Below, one piece after another: positions 54,365 through 64,000 of a DNA stretch of 64,000 nt. A program made the position numbers and the translations under genes. The stretch comes from Echinarachnius parma. Lineage: Eukaryota; Echinodermata; Echinoidea; Clypeasteroida; Echinarachniidae. Under the pieces are notes generated by a model. The model was not told where the DNA came from and ran no database searches. It worked only from the letters and a program-made list of their open reading frames with translations. Position 1 is the first letter of the stretch. Every line of letters starts with the position of its first letter. Location: assembly GCA_037951105.1 (NCBI GenBank), contig JBAMJV010002934.1, positions 1 through 64,000 on the forward strand, read 5' to 3'.

Positions 54365-56405
54365 CTGGACAAGCAGAAGAAAAAAAGGGTAGAAAGTATT
54401 TAGTTTTAGGTTCATTAGAACACATTCATACAATGTATAATATATCTGATAATGGCGCGAAAACCTTTTCACTAAAGTAATGAAAATATAGATGACGTAA
54501 TATTCAATTTTGAAATACAACATGTCATTTCTGATGAGCAATGACATCATTGCTAACATTATAGCTGAGGGGATATTTTTTTTACAAGGATTTTTGTTTA
54601 ATACAAACAGAAACCAACAAAAGAAAGGAGTGCGGGAATTGGACGGGTACAGAGTGTTACAGAGAGATGGTGGTTGTTCCGCACGGCCGGGTGTAGGGTG
54701 TGAAAGTCGCAGACTGCAAGATGATGGTGGATTAAGTCATCAACCAGCGATCGCCTAATCATGGCCGATATACGTCTTTATGTAATAAAGCTATTTTGTG
54801 TCCTGATTTCGCTGACTCCTACGATGTAATGCGAGAACAGCATGCCTATTGGTGCAGCGAGCCATTATATCCGCTAGCAATTACTGTATGATCATGTCAT
54901 GAATGATGATTGGCCGATATTTTGAATACAATTGTGCTGAAGTTTTATTATAGAGACACTGATTCAGCATCTGATATTATGATTGATTAAACCGTCTAAA
55001 AACAAAATTGTGAAAAATACAGTTCCCCCGGCAGTACTCTTTATTTCATGTATTATACAATTAGCATACCCTGGTATGTACCCCTGTTATTACCCCCAGC
55101 CACACCCCTAAATAGTAAAATTAAAATAATAATCGCCTTTTGGATTGTCAAATCCTAGCATTTGACATACATTACGTTTGATATAGTCTTAAACACTCTT
55201 CAATCACGACTTGACGGACTTGTGTGCTATTCTCAATTACAGATCATGGGCCGCGGAATATAATTATGCAGTTTGAATCTCAACTCATATTTCTTTAAAC
55301 AGATTCGCTTATTACCCACAGGAGAAAGACGAGAGAAGATGGGGAAAAGCGTTAAATTTTAAACACCAATTAATATTCCCACCAATATAAAAGAAGAGAA
55401 GAGAGACCAAAACTGTCCGAAGGAGAGAGAGAGGATGGGGGCGACTAGAGAAGAGGCTTGCGGGAGTATTTTGGAGACATTTTGTGGGCGGGCGCGTGGA
55501 GGCGTAACGCACGCCCGTCCACCGCTGGGACCATTGCAACCTGCTACCCCGCACCCTCGCTCCACCAGGCCACCCTCGGCACCATGAATAATTACTGTAC
55601 GTATACTGATGCGGCGAAGAGATACTAGTAGTAGCCCAATTTAAACGTGTACATGTCAGGAAGTCTCCTGTAAATAAAGCGACCTGATTTTTGTTGTTGT
55701 TAATTCCTTGGGATGTGGGAAAGATAAAATCTTAACTGCATGCTTAACGCAGAATAGTATGCAATGGTCATGAACATTTAAAGTCAGCTTTGTTTATTTG
55801 TTAATCTGGGATGTTTTCCTTATAGGGTGATATAATAAAGATAATAGTAAAAGGCCTATACCCAAAATGTATAATATGCATGTTTACATTATGTTTGCAA
55901 CACATTTACATTATTTTTTGGTATATAAAACCAGTGTGCTTCCTGCCTGTAATTCCTCCTAAAGTTGACCTAGAATGTCCTGTAAACCAATCAGGCTCAT
56001 TGGAAAAGGAAGTCAGAGAGGGCAAGACGATCATTTCGCATTATTTATTTTGGAAGCAGAATATTCTGATTTACGCTCAATCACTGTCTTGATTTCACAT
56101 CAGCCCCTCAAGATCAGATCATAGTGTGTGTGTCCACACGTGTCCACGACCCTGGGCTTAGTACCGTAAATCACAGATCTTGCGTATAAATTTGTGGATT
56201 AATTAAAAAGTTTGTCTCGTTGTTTTGTAGACACTCATTGTCTAAACTCATTTACATATTCCCCCATTTGTTTTAATGAATTCCTCATTACTTTTTTGTA
56301 TTGTTCATGTCGTATCAATTATGATTGTTTGATGGTGTTCTCCTTTTTCTTCCATGCAACATTAAAAACAATTGAGGGATTCGTCCGTGGCATGCCCACG
56401 GTCTG

Positions 56406-56581
56406 TTAAAGGCCACCAAGCGTGGGGATGCTACACAGCGAGACGCCATTTTGAACTAGGCTAGTTTGCGCGCTCTGCATTATACTGAGCTAACGTGCAT
56501 TACGCACCGTGCGCAACGCATACGCAAGATGGCGCCGCGCATCTGATTTGACGAATCTGAACTACCTTTAACATTTGGAGG
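56406..56581. mobile_element. TTAA-flanked element, relative of 25954-26100
   Basis: TTAA-AGGCCACC at the left and GGTAGT-complement ACTACCT-TTAA at the right enclose 'gctacacag...cgccattttgaacta' and 'gcaccgtgcgcaacgc...caagatggcgcc', matching 25954-26100. Terminal inverted repeats are short. This is the only recognised mobile element in the presumed GFI1-like intron. Confidence 0.65.
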
Positions 56582-58019
56582 GTCTCTTTAGTTTAGACGC
56601 AATCTTCAACAAACTATTGATACATTCTCTCATATTTCTGGGCGGTAATAATCTCGTAGTTATTCGTTGTGAGCAAAAGGAATTTGGCGGGTTATACATA
56701 GTTTAGCAGGTATGTGTGGACGTGGTGGCGGAATCTACCCAGCACATTTCTCCACAGGCGGGGATTCCATCTCTAACGACCGGCAGAGCGATTTGACACG
56801 GGCGGCTATGGATCTGTGATTGGCGGGTATAGGTATCGGCAGGGTAACACGGAGTCCCCTTACATCGGAACAGAAACCCAACCACCGGCTGAGGGTATAG
56901 AGGACCAAGGAAACCTAGTATATCAGATTTATTTCCTTAAGAACATAATATATAATTAATAACTATATATTTTTGTTTACGCGAGACACAAAATTTATGT
57001 CCGATCAGTTCGACGCCCATATTTTATATTATTCAAAAAACATCCTGTTGGCCTTTTTTGTGGTATTATTATTATTTATTTCAGATTAGGTTCATTCTAC
57101 ATGTCCGGTCATGTCTGCAAGACTGCAACACTTTTATAAATTGCAATAATGATGGTATACAGTGTACGATTCCTTATAATAATCAATAACTTGCAGGGTC
57201 TTACGCTTCCAGTTTAATGCAAAAAAGGACATTATAGTATTTATAGTTTATTGTTTTAATCTATAGGCTTGTAATGATAATCATGATAATGTGCTATATC
57301 AAAAATATGGCAGCGAAGTGGTATATATGACTCTTGTATTTATGATATCGGTACAGATGTAAAATAAGCGGGTCAAAGTATGGCGACGTGATTAGTGGTC
57401 TAGAGCGGGGTATCGTATGGACTACCCTCATCTTTGTATCACAGCAGATATTGCAATCATCGCGCTTTCGTCGTTATAAATATGATAGGCGGAGCACTTA
57501 TGGTAAAATGAGCACGCCTGGCACGTTGAGCACTCTCACTTAAAGGACACTTTGCTGAAGGACCCTTAAGATGAGAGTGCTTCAACCTGGAGGGCAACGG
57601 TCGCTCTGATCTTGAACCTGCCGCCAAACGAGCAAGATTAATTAGGATGTCACCATCACGATCCGAGAGACATTAACACTAAAAATCTACTATTACTTCG
57701 ACAAAGCACGGTCATAATGTAATATCAAAATAATCATGGTAATTATTTTAGTTTAGGTAAAAACAAAGCAACATTATAATTTAATTATATATGGAATGAT
57801 GATCACGGAATATCATCATAATGATTGGGTTTGCAAGAAAGAAATAAAAAACGTGATTTAAAAGTTAATGCCATTGTTTTCGTTACCGTTCCAAATGTTT
57901 AGTTTCTCCAAAAAGAATATCGTAAAACATGTACGTCCATATTATTTATGATGACCATTTTCAATTTAATATTCTTCTTTATCTTTCATCCACCAAATAC
58001 TCTTGTTTTAGTTCTATAG

Positions 58020-58965
58020 ATTAAGGCTCTTCAAAGACGTTGGCACCTCTTGTGGTTAGGTTGCTCCTCTCAGGGTTCAGTAGATGTCATTATTATCGGT
58101 TATATGTTCTTTCTTGTTCATTGTATAAGTCAATCGTCATTCCCAAAGTACTTGAAACCCCATATTTATTTTCTCACTTTAAAAGTGACAAAATCCATAA
58201 TCGGCCACAGTTTGCAACGATTATGTTCCGCATGATATCGCGCCCATCTTTCTTCTCTCTCGCACCAGATATTTCACACCCCACACGGGTGATGAGGAGG
58301 ATGAGGGGTGATCCGCCATTTTGGATCCTTGGAGTGGAGGCCTATATGCCTGCGATTGATGGCTATTAAACGGGGACCCTTGCACTATTAAAAATCGCGC
58401 GTGTGTTATGAGGTGCCTTGTACTTCTTAATCGTGAGATTCCTCGATGCGGAGAAGTGGACAACGAAGAGGCTTAGTATTGCGGTATGATATGCTTGATT
58501 GAGAATCTCATCTCATTTTTTCTCAACATTTTCCGTGAGGGGTTGGTGATAAACATTTATCGGAGCTCGTCAAGTCATTACTCGCCACGTCGGGTGTCAA
58601 AAACCCAAACGAGCTTTCTTAACATGCATAAGGAGCGCCATCGATGCTCTCTCGCACCCGTCACCATCGTCTTGCACCCCTCTAGACCGAAAGTGCGGCA
58701 CCATTACACGAAGAAGGAGTCAAAAGTCACTGCCATTTACAAGATAACATATGTCACACATGTCATGGACCCCTCCTCGTGGCTAATCGAGCGGGAAATG
58801 ATTACCTTAATGTACAATGTACACCCAGACCACCCCGCCATCATTAAGGGAGGTGGGGCGTGTATAGATGAAGATGTCAGCAATTATTGGACGGGATTCT
58901 GTCACTTTGTATCCAATCGTACTAACGTCTCAATAAAAAGGGACAGGATTATATTCACGTTATGA
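58020..58965. other. GC-richer unique block with the longest unassigned ORFs
   Basis: Plus ORFs at 58040-58369 (109 residues) and 58486-58965 (159 residues) lie in non-repetitive sequence with 'caattattgg', 'gggaggtggggcg' and other site-like words. Neither peptide shows a domain, signal peptide or membrane segment that I recognise. A conserved intronic regulatory region is as likely as a coding exon. Confidence 0.3.
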
Positions 58966-61900
58966 ACCATCTTACTACTTTGACACTTACACAACTACGG
59001 TATTAACGTAATGTCATTTCATTGTTTGGCATTTACAGGGTTATAAACTCGCAGTGATCCACGATGATAGGTCGGCTAGATGATTGAAAAGAAAAGCGTG
59101 GTCACTTTCCATGAAATTGTTGGCTATTAAAATCAGGAATCTTTGGACAATGCAAACAAGGAAGTGGAAATGATATCGGGAAACAAAATATTAATGACAG
59201 AATGAAATAATATTCTTATTTTAGATCGAGGTCTGTACGTTCTGGGATGTGTAAGTTGTTGATGTTTAGGTGATGTACCCTATTTCATAAATTGGGTTGG
59301 TGCACTATGAATCAATGTAATTTGAATTTGGATCTTCGTACTATTATATTTATTTTGGCCTGTGATTAGAAAAGACAATTATTCTGACTCGTGGTATATA
59401 CTCTTGTATGATATATCTTGAATCATCCTTGATTTAAAAAAAAAGAAAGGAAGAAAGAAAATAAGAAAGCAATAGAGTCGGACACTCGATGTCAACTGCT
59501 CTTTCGCAATTTGTTTAATGGTACCATGTATTAATTTTATGGGAATTTGAATGTAATAGGACGAAAAGGGTTACATGAATCGCACGTGAATTACTGAAAA
59601 TAAGTGTGAAGGTATAATGATGCATGTTCTAGTGATTTGATCGTTTGAATGAAGATTATTTTCTTAAGGAGGTATCAAAAGTGTAATCGGCTCTCATGGT
59701 TTTATATCGCATGAGAATTAGTGAAATATACATAGTTTTGTATAAATCTGTGTCACGTTTTTAATAGGATTACTTTCAATTCTGTAAGATTTTCTCCTGA
59801 AATCACAACACTAAGTTGCTATGTACTTTCCCCTCATAACACGTCAATCTCTCGAGTCCATTCATTGATAAGTCTGAGATTTTGCTTCTACAATCTGAAA
59901 AGATTTAAGACCCGAATTTTATTGAATAATTATTTATAGTTTACATTTCCACTTTACAGAGATACTGCACAGATTATCTGTTCCTATAAATTCAATTTGC
60001 GAATTATTCGAGCGAATTATTCGAGTGCATTATATTTCCAACAGTATAGTTGTAACACTTATTACTGTATAGTTGTAAACGAAGCTGTTCACGTTTGATT
60101 CAGAATGATATATCTCGCATTTATGGTTAATATAGAAAGGTTTCACACTCTTTTGAAAGCTATACGTTTTCTTAAAATAATCGTGGTAGTTGATTCGTCA
60201 ACACTTTAATTTACGAAGCATTGTGAAAGTCACGGATTTATTTTCCGCTTTTCAACGCGACTTTATTTCATTCTTCCATGGCATGGAGGTCCTTCTCACA
60301 ATTATTTCGGATTTTCTGTCGATTTCTGAACATTTTCCGATTCGATTCAGAGCCTTTCATTCCACTTGATTTGCTGGTGTTTTGCAACATTACGTGCCGG
60401 GCTGAAGCCGGGGACAATTTACACCTATCTCTCGCCCACCCTATACCCTAATCACTATTTTGACAGAGTCGATGCCATATTTCACTTGAACAACCCAAGC
60501 TTGAAATTCCGTGGTTGGTAAAATGCTTTTCTTTCAATAATAATGAAAATCGTAAGCTCATGTTCAAAGTGAACGTGGATTTCTTCTTGTTTTGTTCACC
60601 CCTTTTTACGTGTCTGAAAAATCTCCACTATATTCGTGCTTTGCTTATGACTTTTTGTCCATAATTGTATTAAAGAAACTAGCGCTCTCGTCTAATGCAA
60701 TTAACCGCGGCAAATTCACATAGGGAGGTGTTAAACTGCGATTATTATTTTGTAAAAATGCTTAGCATTTCATTACGCACGGGATTTTATGTTGCATTTC
60801 TTCATGATTTTCTAACGAGGAAAGAATAAGCAGGATCTTAATCAACCTTCCCGACCCCAGTTCTTTTTGAACAGCGTATAATATTGCAGTATCGAAGTGA
60901 CCAATCTAACATATTAGAGTTAAATATAGAGTTTAGTATCAACACTTAGGATTTCAATTTCCATGCCCAGTATAAATGTACTGTTTTGAAGAAACTAATA
61001 AACATTTCCTTCAAACTGTCAACATGTAATTACAAATATACAATTGTATATCAATAGTGAAACATTTGATATGTGTATGGAAATTAATCAAGTATTGGAA
61101 GCCATTTTACAAGTGGATTTATCTATGAATTACATTTCTTTCAATGTTTCATTCGTGTCTTTGCCATTATAAACGACATGAAATTATCAACAATAGTGCA
61201 ATCAATTTGCTATATAACCGCAATCACTTCTCTCACGAAGCGCGCAAATCAGCGTAACTATTTTCTCTACATTTATAATATTAATGAATAATTTACCAGC
61301 CTGGAAGACTATGTTATGTTATTGGTTTCTGCCCGGTATTCATGTGTTCTGATTGCGTGTGACTCTAAGTAATTAGTCTTTTTATGTCCGAATTATTCCA
61401 ATCTCTCGATTAATCATTTTCTTAACTATAGGTTGGGATGTGAAAACGGTATTTTGTATAATTGGGACAGTATTGTTCAATTGCATTACCTTGATTGCAT
61501 TACCGCTTGTTTTTTTCACTTTCTAGACGAAACGATTATAATGAGCTGTATTTTGATATTAGTGTTTTAGCCTTATTTTGCAATTATTTTGTAACTGCAG
61601 CAAATATTTCATCATTCGCTCGAGGGTAATATTCCTTTTAGTACATTGCGTTCTCCTACTACACATATTATATCAAATATTTGAAGATTGCTTTTTTATC
61701 ACACACATACAAAAAGGTTTCATGCAAGGAAAAAAAGGGCATAATCTTTACGAAATATATAGCAGAACCCTGGGAAATCTTTAATAATATCGAGGCTGAA
61801 TTGCATCACAGTTGGAATATTGTAAATTGATATAAATATGTACATAAAGATTTCATTATTTCATTCCGGTATGAATGTCCGTCGCGCTGCGTGTGTGCGC

Positions 61901-64000
61901 TGAAATCGGCTTAAAGGATTTGCGAGTTTCGCGATCTTTTTCCCCCCGCCAATCAGTTTCGAACGCTTATAGAATACAACGAATAGTGCACCACGCGTAT
62001 AATACTGAGACAATGCGAGCCGAGTTCGCCTTATGTGCTAATAAAAGGAAGATATGTTTGGAAATGAAAATAATCTCCAGCTATAGATATTTTGTCGTAT
62101 TTCTCTCCCCCCAAACAAGAAACACTACTTTAAACATGTTAAACTCAGGCGAAGTACTGGAGCAAGTAAGATCGCGAGATACAGACTGAGCTTTATCAAT
62201 ATTTTTCACCTGCAGTGCCCTATTGTGTGATTTGTATTGCGCCATACAGCAGCGCGTGTGTAATTTATTGTCAGAGTTAATCTGATTGTAAACTATATAC
62301 ATGTATGCACTCTTTTGCTATTCTTATAGTTAGTCCAAAGAAACATGCACTTTAGTATTCCGTTAAAATATGAATTCCAGCTTACTTTTAGATTCTTTAT
62401 GTGCATCTCATACAAATAATTTATCATACATTTCATATTTATTTTAATAATCTTGGTCTTGAATTATGATATTTTACGAGTCAATGTGATACCTTTATAA
62501 TTGGATTTCTTAATAGAAACCTATAGAAATGTAGTATGCAAGACGTGAGGTATGCACTTATTAAATAAAAAGTATTTTGATTTTAATAACATAATGTTTA
62601 GGTGTAATTGCTCTCTCTTTTCAAACAACTTAATATGTACATATATACTTCAAATTGATGTAAGCAAGGTCAATCATTTAAATACAAAATTATATTGATA
62701 TTTGGTTACAATCATAATTATGTATTTTGATAATGTTCTTCAAGGAAAGCAGTGCATTGATAAATGAATGGAATAAATTAATTGGTTGTTTTCTATTCGT
62801 TACATAATGGTTCTATTTCTAGTTTTGTTCATACATAGAACTATAAAAGTGATAACGCTGTTACAAAATTATGAGACTATTTTGGCGCCTTTTAAGATAG
62901 TGTATACAGTAAAACGTTATGATTGATTTGGGGAAGCCCGACGCGGCAAATGGTTTCTCACTCTCAGATAGGTTTCCTTTTCACCATTTCATTAACTGCC
63001 ACTCCAAAGTTCAAAGACAGAAATCGAACGTGAGTGTTCCTCCAAGAGGCTATAAACCCTATAATCTTGCCTGTACATGGCTTGAAAATGAAGTGCGCGG
63101 TCATCTGTTGTGAGTATCTCCTTGATCGGTAAAACTTGTTCAAGAGCGGACTAGAGAGGATAATGGCGGATTCCGCCATTGTATCGCGGAGATGGACAAA
63201 ACAGGTTTGTGTCAGCACGGCATAATCGGACTACGATAAATCTATTACGGCTCAGAGCGTCCCTCTGATAATGTGCCAAACTACTGATTAAAAACAAGTT
63301 GGTCGGATTGTGGCGCATCGTTTTGGCAACACCGTCCATTGTTCGGTGGGAAGATTCCATCTGACACTTTCAAAAGACCGCCAAGTTCTAAGTTATCTGT
63401 TTTGTGTTGGTATTATCCCTCTTTACATCCCTTTCCCCCTTTCCCCATCCGCTAAGGTTGTATTGGCATTTTGTTGGGCACGGATTATCCGCTAATACTA
63501 GTAAGTGTATAGGATTAGAGTGAGAGTGTGGGACCTGCTTCGCGATGCTTTCAAAGGTTCGTGTTTTGCGGATAAAAAGATTGTCTTCTTACGGTAGGCT
63601 AACTCGAGAATTTAAGCTTCAAAATCGCCTTATTGATTTCGGCTCTGATCGGTCAATATCAAGCTCTCTATATACTATGCATGGATCGTAGTTCGGCCTA
63701 TACCGTATTCTGTTGTTGACGTCAGAGGAAAACCAAGAGGGGTAAGATTTAAGAGATAAAATAACGTTTGAAAGCAGCTAAAAGAAGGAGATATAATGGC
63801 ATGAATGGGCATGCATTTCTAGTGATTAATTTAGGTTAAATTATAAACGGCGTTAATAAAATATGACGAGTTAGTTGCGCGGAGAGATGCGAGATATTCA
63901 ATAATATTTTACCCAAAAATGTACAAAATATCGGGAATGAATAATCAATATGCAAAACGAAAAAAACAACAATGCGTTAGCCTGTTAATTACACCAACTC

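Larger units (their letters stand above)
54365..64000 (-). other. Probable large intron (>9.6 kb) of the GFI1-like gene
   Basis: No further zinc-finger exon is seen on minus to the window edge. The interval is low in mobile elements (only 56406-56581 recognised) while the left 50 kb is full of them. Several GC-richer non-repetitive islands (54580-54770, 55430-55590, 56390-56890, 57360-57680, 58020-58960, 62910-63250) could be enhancers. The 159-residue plus ORF at 58486-58965 is the longest non-repetitive ORF but shows no motif. TAAATCACAG (56167-56176) and TAAATCAC on minus (57853-57860) fit GFI1 binding sites. Confidence 0.5.

Noticed and set aside
54001..54392. Plus-strand ORFs over the zinc-finger exon
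   Set aside because: They are antisense shadows of the GFI1-like exon.
54365..54425. Start Met of the minus ORF upstream of the zinc fingers
   Set aside because: It lies beyond a good splice acceptor at 54365 in T-rich intron sequence, so the ORF start is not the protein start.
58486..58965. 159-residue ORF as a gene
   Set aside because: No recognisable domain, no splice or start context to support it, and it sits in a probable intron; kept only as a low-confidence block.

Overview
This is AT-rich animal nuclear DNA, not prokaryotic. It has no operons or long ORFs, and it shows split exons, tRNA-derived SINEs, many small non-autonomous DNA transposons, a Helitron-type element with a tandem-repeat core, microsatellites and long poly-G/poly-C runs. 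The repeats (TTAA- and TWA-targeted MITEs, a Tsp/pearl-like element with a ~156-bp repeat core, 'tatatagcgc' SINEs) suggest a marine invertebrate, most likely a sea urchin or related deuterostome. This is inference from repeat style; no species can be named.  Coding content is very small. (1) A minus-strand terminal exon at 54048-54364 encodes the last two C2H2 zinc fingers of a GFI1/Senseless-type transcriptional repressor. Its upstream exons are not visible, so everything from 54365 to the right edge is probably one large, repeat-poor intron. (2) A plus-strand terminal exon at 46938-47085 encodes the last ~49 residues of a protein I do not recognise, followed by a 3'UTR with AATAAA signals. 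The two genes converge and are separated by about 7 kb of repeats and AT-rich DNA.  Layout. 1-3.4 kb: degenerate tandem repeats, homopolymer runs and a 229-bp duplication. 4.6-12.5 kb: MITEs, (CAAT)n, and an old tandem array interrupted by a CAG-flanked palindromic MITE. 13.2-19.3 kb: a diverged tandem array whose units were hit separately by several transposons, so empty sites can be read next to filled ones. 19.7-25.2 kb: SINEs, (TG)n, and a 1.7-kb inverted-repeat element carrying seven copies of CGTCACGGACATTACA. 26-31 kb: mostly unique DNA. 31.9-39.4 kb: degenerate and clear tandem arrays. 39.9-44.7 kb: an inverted MITE dimer, nested MITEs and palindromic elements. 44.9-46.5 kb: GC-rich and CT-rich DNA. 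46.9-47.3 kb: end of the plus-strand gene. 47.7-50.7 kb: a TTAA MITE split by a 2.65-kb Helitron/HINE-like element. That element has 15 tandem 156-bp units, each carrying an intact RFX X-box. 50.7-64 kb: GFI1-like 3' flank, exon and intron.  No autonomous transposase, Rep/helicase or reverse transcriptase gene is visible. Every mobile element here is non-autonomous and must be mobilised from elsewhere in the genome.
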